Shown here: positions 1 through 6,755 of the stretch, one piece after another | Layout of the letters: each line of letters starts with the position of its first letter | How positions within the stretch are numbered: position 1 is the stretch's first letter | Source of the DNA: CAYPUG01 sp964413905 | Lineage (GTDB): Bacteria > Chloroflexota > Anaerolineae > JAADDB01 | Reading direction: 5' to 3' | DNA: 11,004 bases | Assembly: GCA_964413905.1 (NCBI GenBank) | Contig: CAYPUG010000091.1 | Coordinates: 1 to 11,004, forward strand | Position numbers and translations under genes: made by a program | Notes under the pieces: generated by a model | What the model saw: only the letters and a program-made list of their open reading frames with translations | The model's database searches: none | What the model was told of the DNA's origin: nothing

Positions 1-51
1 GAGTGGCGCGAATGGGCGGGGTTGTGGGGAAGGCATGGTTCGATCCGGTAG

Positions 52-84
52 AGGGTGGGGGAGGGGGGGCCCTTCCCCCACCCT
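52..84 (-). terminator. G/C-rich hairpin just downstream of the 5'-nucleotidase gene
   Basis: An inverted repeat with 11-bp perfect arms (52-62 AGGGTGGGGGA, 74-84 TCCCCCACCCT) extends inward through one G-T pair and three G-C pairs, leaving a 3-base loop. It starts 7 bases after the nucleotidase stop codon on the minus strand, where a terminator is expected. No T-run follows the stem on the minus strand, so it may act as a pause or 3'-end stabilising structure and not as a classical intrinsic terminator. The plus strand of the left arm is also G-run rich (GGGTGGGGGAGGGGGGG). Confidence 0.45.
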
Positions 85-90
85 ATGATG

Positions 91-1773
91 TTATGCTGAG
101 CGACGGCGGAGGTACACGCCGAGAGCGGTCAATGTTGCGCCGAGCGCGGAGACTCCTATCGGCCAGGCCACGGGAATGCCGCCGGTGGTAGGCATGGTCG
201 CCACCATCTTGATTCGGCCTTCGACCTTGGGCGCGACGGGCGAGTGGGCTTTGATGTATTCCGCTACAGCTTGGTCCAAGGGGGGGCCGTAGTCATAGGG
301 GTTGATGGCTTTCTCGGCCAGCACCTTGTAGTCATCACCGCCCTTGCGCATAAAGTCGTTCGCGGCGACCTTGTAGATGGCGTTCGGGTCCAGTGGGCTG
401 TACGTGCCGTCCGGATTTCGCACCTCAACGCTGACAATGCGTTGGCCGACGGGTTTGGACGGATCCCAGGTATAGCGCAGGCCTGCCACCTGGAGGAAGC
501 GGCCGGTGCCTTCGTTTTCGGGATTTTCGGCCCGGCTCACGCCGTTTTCCAGTGCAGCCAGCAAGTCCTCACCTTTGATCTCAAAAGTCGCGATGGTGTT
601 GCCGAACGGCAGTACTTCCATAATCTGCCCCATGCTGATGGGTCCTTTGGGGATGCTGGCACGGATGCCGCCGCCGTTTTGCAGTGCGATCTGGATCCCC
701 TGGTCTTTCATCTTCCAAAGGATGGCATCTGTAATAAGATTACCCATATTGCACTCGGCAAAGCGGCACACAGAGCGGTCTCCCACCAGATCCACCAGGG
801 TTTCCCCGATAATTTGGGATTTGAGTTCCTCAATGGGTTTGGCTCGCTTGGCCACTTCGGCAGCTACCTCGGGGTCCTCGGGCACATTTTTATCCTTTAC
901 CTTAATGAGCCCGCCGTCCCACTTCACAGGGACCCCGTTAGCATCGAAAGTCACGTTCAGGCGTCCCATGTACTTGAGTTTGGAACAGGCCTGCACTACT
1001 AACACAGGTTGGCCTGATGGCGAGTTCACCACCGTGGGGTACGGGCCGGCCGAGTGTTTGACATCGCCCAGACAGGTGTGCGAATGCCCACCGACGATAA
1101 TGTCCACCCCGTCCACCTGTGCGGCCAACTCTTTGTCCACGTTGTACCCCACGTGAGTCAGGGCAATGATCTTGTTGATGCCTTGGTCGGTCAGTTCTTG
1201 GACGTACTTTTGAAGGCTTTCCTTCGCGGAAAGTATCTTTACGTTGGGCCCCGGGCTGGAGAGGATGTCCACATCCTCGGTTGTGATGCCGATGATACCG
1301 ATCTTCTCGCCGCCAACTTCAACGATGGCGTAGGGTTTAATCAGTCCCTTTAAGTCGGGATCGGTGGAGACATCCAGGTTCGCGGCGAGCACAGGGAAGT
1401 TTGCTCCCTTGATGAATTTGGCCAAGGTGGCCGGGCCATCATCGAATTCATGGTTGCCCACGGCCATGGCCTGGTATCCCTGCATGTTCATGGCCCATTG
1501 AGCCATCTCGCCTTTATATAACTGATAGAACAGGGTGCCTTGGAAGCGGTCACCGGCATCAACGAGCAGCAGGTTGGGGACTTCGGCCCGGATTTGCTTG
1601 AGCAGGGTGGTTTGACGCGCGAGTGTGCCTTCGTAGTTCGCGTGCACGTCGTTGGTGTGGAGAATGGTCATGGAAAACTCACCGCCGCCCTGCGCGAACA
1701 CCGGTGTTCCCGCGGGAAACAGGACGGCTAACGCTACAACGAGAACGATGAGAATACGAGTGATGCGCTGCAT
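91..1773 (-). CDS. Secreted 5'-nucleotidase / 2',3'-cyclic-nucleotide phosphodiesterase (UshA/YfkN-like) with LPXTG-like C-terminal anchor
   Basis: Predicted 560-residue extracytoplasmic metallophosphatase that removes phosphate from nucleotides, releasing nucleoside and phosphate. Residues 1-27 are a typical signal peptide (MQRITR, hydrophobic core, cleavage after PVFA). The N-terminal calcineurin-like domain shows the di-metal ligands in order: D42 and H44 (HTNDVHA), D75 (DAGDRFQG), N107-H108 (VGNHEFD), H207 (THVG), and H230/H232 (GGHSH). The C-terminal 5'-nucleotidase domain (about 330-510) has QNGGGIR, VLPFGNT and NDFMRKGGDDY, the family's substrate-recognition motifs. The end is MPTTG (527-531), a hydrophobic stretch and RRRSA, which resembles a sortase signal. 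The start was set at the ATG at 1773 because an AAGGAGGAG ribosome site lies just upstream and the signal peptide begins there; a 26-residue longer in-frame start at 1851 lacks both. The exact substrate (AMP, cyclic nucleotides, UDP-sugars) cannot be read from the sequence. Confidence 0.93.
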   Translation of the reverse strand: MQRITRILIVLVVALAVLFPAGTPVFAQGGGEFSMTILHTNDVHANYEGTLARQTTLLKQIRAEVPNLLLVDAGDRFQGTLFYQLYKGEMAQWAMNMQGYQAMAVGNHEFDDGPATLAKFIKGANFPVLAANLDVSTDPDLKGLIKPYAIVEVGGEKIGIIGITTEDVDILSSPGPNVKILSAKESLQKYVQELTDQGINKIIALTHVGYNVDKELAAQVDGVDIIVGGHSHTCLGDVKHSAGPYPTVVNSPSGQPVLVVQACSKLKYMGRLNVTFDANGVPVKWDGGLIKVKDKNVPEDPEVAAEVAKRAKPIEELKSQIIGETLVDLVGDRSVCRFAECNMGNLITDAILWKMKDQGIQIALQNGGGIRASIPKGPISMGQIMEVLPFGNTIATFEIKGEDLLAALENGVSRAENPENEGTGRFLQVAGLRYTWDPSKPVGQRIVSVEVRNPDGTYSPLDPNAIYKVAANDFMRKGGDDYKVLAEKAINPYDYGPPLDQAVAEYIKAHSPVAPKVEGRIKMVATMPTTGGIPVAWPIGVSALGATLTALGVYLRRRSA

Positions 1774-1776
1774 GGT

Positions 1777-1785
1777 CTCCTCCTT
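1777..1785 (-). promoter_or_regulatory. Ribosome binding site deciding the nucleotidase start
   Basis: Read on the minus strand, AAGGAGGAG lies 3 bases before the ATG at 1773. It matches the anti-Shine-Dalgarno sequence well and rules in favour of this start over the longer in-frame ATG at 1851. Confidence 0.8.
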
Positions 1786-1816
1786 CTGCATCCTTCCGAA
1801 ATTGTGGGTGTTAGGC

Positions 1817-1846
1817 GGGTATCCTCGTGATGTTATTCGAGGACCC
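1817..1846 (-). promoter_or_regulatory. Stem-loop in the 5' leader of the nucleotidase mRNA
   Basis: TCCTCG (1822-1827) pairs with CGAGGA (1838-1843) around a 10-base loop. GGG/CCC pairing extends the stem across a two-base bulge. It would lie about 16 bases after the predicted transcription start and about 44 bases before the start codon. It could stabilise the 5' end or be regulatory; it matches no riboswitch class I recognise. Confidence 0.3.
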
Positions 1847-1868
1847 TGCAAAGAGAGGCCAGCATCTT

Positions 1869-1897
1869 ATTGTAACAAGGGACGACCATACGCTCAA
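1869..1897 (-). promoter_or_regulatory. Putative sigma-70-type promoter for the nucleotidase gene
   Basis: On the minus strand, TTGAGC (1897-1892) and TACAAT (1874-1869) are separated by 17 bases. The -10 matches consensus at 5 of 6 positions and the -35 at 4 of 6. Transcription would start near 1862, giving a leader of about 89 bases. Found by eye only. Confidence 0.45.
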
Positions 1898-2154
1898 ATT
1901 TGCTCCAACCCCTGTAGGGAGGAAGGCGCTGTATCGGCGGTTGAGTCATCGTAAGGCCGTCGAGTAGACGAGGGCAATGCTCAATGCCGTCGCCTTCCCG
2001 TTTTCCCCTGAGTGTAAGATCTCCGAAGAGCCCTACAACCCTGTCTGATTGATGGACTCATCGTGTTTTATGTACCTGGCGTAAAGGGTAGAAATTCGTG
2101 GAGCCAACATACATACACAGAGTTCTCTCGGCCCATCAGCCTCCCGGCCTCCTG

Positions 2155-4647
2155 TTAAGGTGCTTCCACGCGTACTGCGCCAAGGGGAATGGGGTCTTGT
2201 ACCGGGTGATCGTCTTCCCACAATTGGATCTGTAAGCCGTAAGGGCCGGGTTTGGTGTTCGGGGGGATGTAGAGGTCGAATTCTCCGCGCAGCACATCCC
2301 CGGGAGCCCAACGGGTCGTGGGATACATGGGACCGACCGGGTCATCGGTGAGAGTGGCCATTACGTCTCCCCATCCATCCACCAGTGAGAAGGTCACCCG
2401 CCAGCGGGTGACCGGAGAGGCTGTGGCTTTCCAAAAGCAGGTGATGTGTAAGAAGTCTCCCGGGTGGAGGGGGGTATCCGGTGCGTGACGGTATCCTCGC
2501 TTGTACGCGTTGTACCCTATGAGATGTAAGGGGCCCCATTGTTCCTTAACCCAATGTTGAACGGGCAGGACATCCTCCGGAGGCGGATGTAATGGTCTCT
2601 TGACCGTAATGTGGATGGGAAATTCGATGTGGTCCAAGACACGATTCTTTTGGTGGACGGGAAGCCGTTGCCCTGTAACAGGATCGTACATGCCTCCGAT
2701 GAGTCGGTATGTGCCCGGCGGTGTTGCCAGGGGAATGAGGAGGCCATAGTTGTCCACGATGCGTTCACCTACTTTCCACGTGTCTGTAGGTCGACTACCC
2801 CCTACAGGTTCGCTATCCCGTTGGGCGATCAAGCGATCACCGGGCGCAAGAAGTTGCAGGAAGACTTTGTATCGAGAGGGGAGAGGGCGATGGGTTTCCC
2901 AGTGAAGGCGCACTTGAACCACGTTTCCGGGCGGTGCTTCCCAGTTCCACACAGCAATGTGAGTAAGGCGAATGTTTTGCCCCAGGGACACATCCATATC
3001 CTGGACCCACGCGTTGCGCTCCGACTTGGCCGGGAGAGCATATACGAGAAAACGCACGTTACCACGCCAGACGTCCAGGGCTTTGTACGCGTGGGTATCC
3101 AGCCAGTGTTCAACAATACCTTCAGGATCGCTTTCATCCGTAGCCCAAAGGAGGACGAAGAGTTTTTGATGTTTCCCCGCGATGTGGTTCAGTTGCATTT
3201 CCACCTGCTCTCGCACGGGAGGACGATGTTCGGGTAGACGGTATACGGGCAGCGGGCCGTGATAGTAGTAGTGGAAAACGTCCCATTGTCCCGGAGCGTT
3301 AAGGATGATGGCATCTCCCGGTTCGGCCACCGCGTTGATGTATCGCACAATGCCTCGGTAATCGTCCCTTATGTTCTGTGGGTGGGTGTAATAGTAGATG
3401 AGGCTCATTCCTTGCAGGAAAAGGATGCCAACAGTACTTGCCAGAAGCCATCCTATTGCCAGGGTTCCGTGCCATGCCCTCGCGTGTGGGGGGCGTCCTT
3501 CCCAAGGGGCCAGGGTGCCGTGTGCCAGGAGGATGATAAACGGTGGGACACTCACGATGAGGAATTTGAGATACGCGGGTTTAAAGAGGTGTTCCACAGC
3601 CATGACGCCGATGGGTAGGACGAGCCACAGCATAGGGAATCCCCAGGAGAGCCAGTGGGGGCGGCGATATCCCGTGGAGGTGTGGCGTCTCCAGGGCCAG
3701 AGGGCCACTATCAACACGGCGGCCCATACCCACAGCCATTGCAGAAGGGACGCGGGATGTGCCGGACCGATGGTAAGCCACATCCAAACATGGGATAAAG
3801 CCTCTTTGAGGGGGAGGAACGTCTTAGGGCGTGGCCAATGTCGTATCCTCTCGATAGCAATGGGCAGCCAGGGGGTGTACAGGACCAATGCGCCTACGTA
3901 ATGGGTAGCCATACGAATGATGCGGGGCACAACGGGGATGCTTCGTCGCGTGGAAAGGATCCACAGAAGGTAGGTGAGCGCGAAAATTCCCGCGACAAGG
4001 GGGAAGGTGTAATGTGTCCACAGGCCGGCCGCGAGCGCGAGGATGAACGCCATGTCCCGGTGACCAAAGGTCAGCGAAGGATGGTGTGGAGGAAGCGACG
4101 CGTTCACCTTCAACGCGTGTAAGCGCGCTTTCCCTTCTTGCAGGATGATGCGTATAAGCACGTACGCGGCCAGGGTACTCCAAAAAGCTACGAGAATGTA
4201 CATGCGCACTTCTTGCGCGTAGTATACAAGGAATGGGTGGGACGCTGCGAAGAGTCCGGCAATGAAGGCTGTGGTACGGCCCCACAGGTATTTGGTGAGA
4301 AGCCAGATAAGAACAACAACGCCAACGCCTGTCAGGGCCGAGAGGCTTCGCAGTGCGAACTCGGAGGCCCCGAAAAGGCGCGTCCACACGTGGAGTAGAA
4401 TGTAATAAAGTGGGGGGTGAATGTCTAACGCCGCGTGGTGGATTAACTGGGGAAGAGGGCGTAAGGCTTGGGCGACCGAGTTGCCTTCATCCGCCCATAG
4501 ACTTTGGGCCGTGATGTGGTAGAATGTGGTCCCCAAAGCCAGCAGGGCAATGACCCCCCCATCCGCGAACGTGAGCACTCCCAAGTGAAGGTCCTCGGAT
4601 TGTGTCGACGCCCGCCGGGGTGTTTTTTCGGCCTGTTTCTTAGGCAT
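2155..4647 (-). CDS. Family 39-type (GT-C) membrane glycosyltransferase with duplicated C-terminal beta-rich domain
   Basis: Predicted 830-residue integral membrane glycosyltransferase of the ArnT/PMT-like superfamily, which moves a sugar from a polyprenyl-phosphate donor to a lipid, protein or glycan on the outer face of the membrane. Residues 1-430 hold roughly ten hydrophobic helices. Diagnostic loops are visible: SLWADEGNS (acidic pair D53-E54 in the first outer loop, the usual catalytic site), LDIHPPLYY (74-82), E96/R100, and YYAQEVRMY (142-150). Residues about 430-545 form a soluble segment, DAIILNAPGQWDVFHYYY onward. From about 550 to the end are two similar beta-rich repeats that likely sit outside the cell. 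The ATG at 4647 follows AAGGTAGG at a suitable distance, and the N-terminus is a short basic cytoplasmic tail. It is longer than ArnT (about 550 residues) because of the C-terminal repeats. Donor and acceptor are unknown. No other envelope-glycan genes are adjacent. Confidence 0.88.
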   Translation of the reverse strand: MPKKQAEKTPRRASTQSEDLHLGVLTFADGGVIALLALGTTFYHITAQSLWADEGNSVAQALRPLPQLIHHAALDIHPPLYYILLHVWTRLFGASEFALRSLSALTGVGVVVLIWLLTKYLWGRTTAFIAGLFAASHPFLVYYAQEVRMYILVAFWSTLAAYVLIRIILQEGKARLHALKVNASLPPHHPSLTFGHRDMAFILALAAGLWTHYTFPLVAGIFALTYLLWILSTRRSIPVVPRIIRMATHYVGALVLYTPWLPIAIERIRHWPRPKTFLPLKEALSHVWMWLTIGPAHPASLLQWLWVWAAVLIVALWPWRRHTSTGYRRPHWLSWGFPMLWLVLPIGVMAVEHLFKPAYLKFLIVSVPPFIILLAHGTLAPWEGRPPHARAWHGTLAIGWLLASTVGILFLQGMSLIYYYTHPQNIRDDYRGIVRYINAVAEPGDAIILNAPGQWDVFHYYYHGPLPVYRLPEHRPPVREQVEMQLNHIAGKHQKLFVLLWATDESDPEGIVEHWLDTHAYKALDVWRGNVRFLVYALPAKSERNAWVQDMDVSLGQNIRLTHIAVWNWEAPPGNVVQVRLHWETHRPLPSRYKVFLQLLAPGDRLIAQRDSEPVGGSRPTDTWKVGERIVDNYGLLIPLATPPGTYRLIGGMYDPVTGQRLPVHQKNRVLDHIEFPIHITVKRPLHPPPEDVLPVQHWVKEQWGPLHLIGYNAYKRGYRHAPDTPLHPGDFLHITCFWKATASPVTRWRVTFSLVDGWGDVMATLTDDPVGPMYPTTRWAPGDVLRGEFDLYIPPNTKPGPYGLQIQLWEDDHPVQDPIPLGAVRVEAP

Positions 4648-4700
4648 GCGCGAGTTCCTACCTTGTGCATAAGATGCCCTGTCGGGTCTCCCTATTGTAC

Positions 4701-4733
4701 CCGCGTGTGGGGGAGTATAAAAGTGGCACGCGG
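4701..4733. repeat. Inverted repeat in the divergent promoter region (possible operator)
   Basis: CCGCGTG (4701-4707) and CACGCGG (4727-4733) are perfect 7-bp inverted arms separated by 19 bases. The spacer contains the A/T-rich stretch TATAAAA. The pair lies 54-86 bases upstream of the glycosyltransferase start and about 40 bases upstream of the rightward -35 box. The spacing is compatible with a dimeric regulator or with chance. A TACAAT at 4694-4699 on the minus strand could be the glycosyltransferase -10, but no good -35 accompanies it. Confidence 0.3.
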
Positions 4734-4774
4734 AAAAGAGTGATTGTTCTCCAGGGATGTTCTCACAAGCAAAT

Positions 4775-4804
4775 TTGACGGCTCCTGGTATTTTGGTCTA
4801 TAAT
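4775..4804 (+). promoter_or_regulatory. Strong sigma-70-type promoter for the rightward gene cluster
   Basis: TTGACG (4775-4780) and a perfect TATAAT (4799-4804) are separated by 18 bases. This is the best promoter match in the window. The start of transcription would be near 4811, about 53 bases before the dehydrogenase ATG at 4864, which has its own ribosome site. It may serve the whole plus-strand cluster, since no other convincing promoter was found before ugpB. Confidence 0.75.
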
Positions 4805-4863
4805 CTGACCATAATCCGCAGTTGGGGGGATGCCCCACACCATCCTGTCCTAAAGGAGAGAGT

Positions 4864-5637
4864 ATGCGCCTCGAAGGAAAAGTTGCCCTGATCACCGGTG
4901 CCGGGAGTGGCATCGGGAGGGAATCGGCCCTCTTGTTTGCTCGCGAAGGGGCGAAGGTCGTCGTGGTGGACATTGACGAGGTCGCAGGTCAGGAAACTGT
5001 GTCCGCCATCCGCGAAGACGGCGGGGACGCTACCTTTGTGCGGGCGGATGTGTCCAAGGCTACTGATGTGAAGAACATGATCCGTGCGGCCGAGGAGACG
5101 TATGGGAAGTTAAATGTCCTCTTTAATAATGCGGGTATTTTCCACCCGGAGGATACCTCCGTTCTGGAGACGTCGGAAGAAGTCTGGGATAAAGTCATTA
5201 ACGTGAACCTCAAAGGTGTATTCCTGGGGTGTAAGTACGGTATTCCTGCTTTATTGCGGGCCGGTGGGGGGTCCATTATCAACACCGCCTCCTTTGTGGC
5301 CTTGATGGGCGCGGCCGTCTCGCAGATAGCGTACACAGCCAGCAAAGGAGGCGTTCTGGCCCTGACGCGAGAAATTGCTGTGGAATTCGCCCGTCAGGGT
5401 ATCCGGGCCAATGCGTTGTGTCCCGGTCCGGTGGAAACGCCTCTCTTGGCCGAGTTGTTGGCCGATCCTGAGCGGCGCCAACGGCGTCTTGTTCACATTC
5501 CTATGGGGCGGTTTGCCCGAGCGAGTGAGATTGCTCAGGCTGCGTTGTTCCTTGCCAGCGATGAATCCTCTTACGTGAACGGGGCTATTTTCACCGTGGA
5601 TGGCGGTATCACGGCCGCGTACATCACTCCTGAATAG
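4864..5637 (+). CDS. Short-chain dehydrogenase/reductase (classical SDR, NAD-preferring)
   Basis: Predicted 257-residue cytoplasmic oxidoreductase of the classical SDR family, the usual length. Visible motifs are the Rossmann TGAGSGIG (11-18), NNAG (88-91), catalytic N115, S143, Y157 and K161 (YTASK), and the PG motif after strand six (CPGPVETP). D36 at the end of the second strand (VVVVDID) favours NAD(H) over NADP(H). The C-terminal half includes the usual IPMGRFARASEIAQAALFLASDESSYVNG segment. The start at 4864 was chosen because AAGGAG (4853-4858) precedes it and the Rossmann fold begins at once; an in-frame ATG at 4822 would add 14 residues with no family counterpart. The substrate is not deducible: sugar alcohol, hydroxy acid and 3-oxoacyl substrates are all possible. 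The gene leads the plus-strand cluster and sits 64 bases before the amidotransferase gene, so the two are probably cotranscribed. Confidence 0.92.
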   Translation: MRLEGKVALITGAGSGIGRESALLFAREGAKVVVVDIDEVAGQETVSAIREDGGDATFVRADVSKATDVKNMIRAAEETYGKLNVLFNNAGIFHPEDTSVLETSEEVWDKVINVNLKGVFLGCKYGIPALLRAGGGSIINTASFVALMGAAVSQIAYTASKGGVLALTREIAVEFARQGIRANALCPGPVETPLLAELLADPERRQRRLVHIPMGRFARASEIAQAALFLASDESSYVNGAIFTVDGGITAAYITPE

Positions 5638-5701
5638 CGGAACAAGGGATGGTATTTGGGCAGTCTACTCTGTCAATGTGAGGAGAGCGCAGAGATAACC
5701 C

Positions 5702-6565
5702 ATGCACGTTGATCTTAATCTATCCATTTGTATTCTCAACGGCTACCCCCGTGCTAGCCGGGAGAAGTTCGACCGTTCGGATGTGGGCCATCCCCACGAG
5801 ATGTATAAGGCGTTTTTGCGCTCTTATGTGCCGAACGCGCGTGTGGATGTCCTCTTCGTGGCGGATTTGGATCAGACGCTCCCTACCGGTGTGGGGCTGA
5901 CTTCTTATGATGCGTATATTTGGACCGGCTCGGATTTGACGATTTACGAGGATGACCCCCGTGTGCGCCGTCAAATTGAACTGGCGCGCGCCATTTACAA
6001 GGCCGGGGTGCCCATGTACGGCAGCTGCTGGGGGATTCAGATGGCCGCGGTGGCTGCGGGTGGGGAGGTTCGACGCAATCCTCGCGGCCGGGAATGGGGT
6101 ATTGGACGGAACATTCGGCGCACCGACGCGGGACGCCGGTCCCTGCTTCTCAAGGACAAGCCAGACGTGTATGACGGGTTTGTCATGCACTTGGACGAAG
6201 TGACACGCATTCCTTCCGGGGGCACGTTGTTGGCCTCGAACGATCACACACGGGTTCAGGCGCTGGAAGTCCACTATCTTAACGGGACTTTTTGGGCGAC
6301 GCAGTATCACCCTGAATACGACCTCTATGAAATGGGGCGGTTAATCGCGGCTCGGGCGGAACCTCTGGTCCGGGAGGGTTTTTTCCCCGATGAGACCTCT
6401 GTGTTGGAGTATGCCGACAAGATGAAGGCCCTCCACCGTAATCCTCAGGATCGCGCGCTGAGGGAAGCTCTTGGGGTCGGGGAGGATATTTTGGACCCGA
6501 GAATTCGCCAGCAGGAATTGAGGAACTGGATCGATTACCTTGTCCTCCCCTCTCTGCGAAGGTGA
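5702..6565 (+). CDS. Class I glutamine amidotransferase-like protein (GMP synthase glutaminase-domain family)
   Basis: Predicted 287-residue stand-alone protein of the triad class I amidotransferase fold. The nucleophile elbow is GSCWGIQ (C109), and the partner residues are H203 and E205 in QYHPEYD. A GXXMHLDEV-like stretch (159-167) matches the GuaA/PuuD-type group. The N-terminal part (ILNGYPR, YDAYIWTGSD) fits the usual glutaminase layout, and the last 60 or so residues are a helical tail. Such proteins release ammonia from glutamine or hydrolyse gamma-glutamyl compounds; no synthetase partner domain or gene is adjacent, so the true reaction is unknown. The ATG at 5702 is the only reasonable start because an in-frame stop (TAA, 5696-5698) lies just before it. 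The nearest AGGAG (5681-5685) is unusually far, 16 bases away, suggesting weak initiation or translational coupling. It follows the dehydrogenase gene by 64 bases and precedes ugpB by 190 bases. Confidence 0.85.
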   Translation: MHVDLNLSICILNGYPRASREKFDRSDVGHPHEMYKAFLRSYVPNARVDVLFVADLDQTLPTGVGLTSYDAYIWTGSDLTIYEDDPRVRRQIELARAIYKAGVPMYGSCWGIQMAAVAAGGEVRRNPRGREWGIGRNIRRTDAGRRSLLLKDKPDVYDGFVMHLDEVTRIPSGGTLLASNDHTRVQALEVHYLNGTFWATQYHPEYDLYEMGRLIAARAEPLVREGFFPDETSVLEYADKMKALHRNPQDRALREALGVGEDILDPRIRQQELRNWIDYLVLPSLRR

Positions 6566-6650
6566 AGGCATTCGACCGTGGATGAGGGCGGTATGTTCTA
6601 CAGGGTCTCGCGTGTGGTTCATCTCCCAGGAGGTCGGTTGGAGAAAGGGG

Positions 6651-6678
6651 GTGAAAGGGAGAAGCATAACGCGTGAAG
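6651..6678 (+). repeat. Degenerate 7-base tandem repeat upstream of ugpB
   Basis: Four consecutive 7-base units can be read, including GTGAAAG, CATAACG and CGTGAAG. They lie in the 190-base gap between the amidotransferase and ugpB. A related array sits just after ugpQ (10851-10878); over 30 aligned bases the two agree at 21 positions. No clear promoter or terminator was found in the rest of this gap (6566-6755). Confidence 0.45.
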
Positions 6679-6755
6679 TGTTTTGGTAGGGGCTTCCCTG
6701 TCGTCGGGCAGGAGTCAATTCGTGTATTCACTTTATCAGCAAAAGGAGGAGACTC

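Larger units (their letters stand above)
1774..2154. other. 381-base intergenic region between the glycosyltransferase stop and the nucleotidase start
   Basis: No convincing gene lies here; the open frames are short, lack ribosome sites and overlap real genes out of frame. It holds the putative nucleotidase promoter (1869-1897), a leader hairpin (1817-1846) and the nucleotidase ribosome site. No strong terminator follows the glycosyltransferase stop at 2155. The only candidate there is a 4-bp GGCC/GGCC pairing near 2130-2146, which is too weak to call. Confidence 0.6.

Noticed and set aside
244..1156. Plus-strand open frames of 252 and 216 codons opposite the nucleotidase gene
   Set aside because: Both are shadows of a gene with full catalytic motifs on the other strand; they show no family motifs.
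1774..1851. Longer N-terminus for the nucleotidase (ATG at 1851)
   Set aside because: It would put 26 polar residues ahead of a normal signal peptide and ignores the strong ribosome site at 1777-1785.
1975..1987. Two adjacent units CAATGC/TCAATGC as another heptamer array
   Set aside because: Only two units are present, which is too few to distinguish from chance.
2611..3901. Several plus-strand open frames of 119-208 codons opposite the glycosyltransferase gene
   Set aside because: They overlap a long gene with clear membrane and catalytic motifs, have composition typical of antisense frames and match no family I know.
4715..4722. Archaeal-type TATA box (GTATAAAA) suggesting an archaeal source
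   Set aside because: The genes, signal peptides, lipobox and ribosome sites are bacterial, and a near-consensus bacterial promoter lies close by.
6566..6755. A dedicated promoter for ugpB
   Set aside because: Scanning by eye found no -35/-10 pair with acceptable match and spacing; candidates such as TATTCA at 6725 lack a -35.
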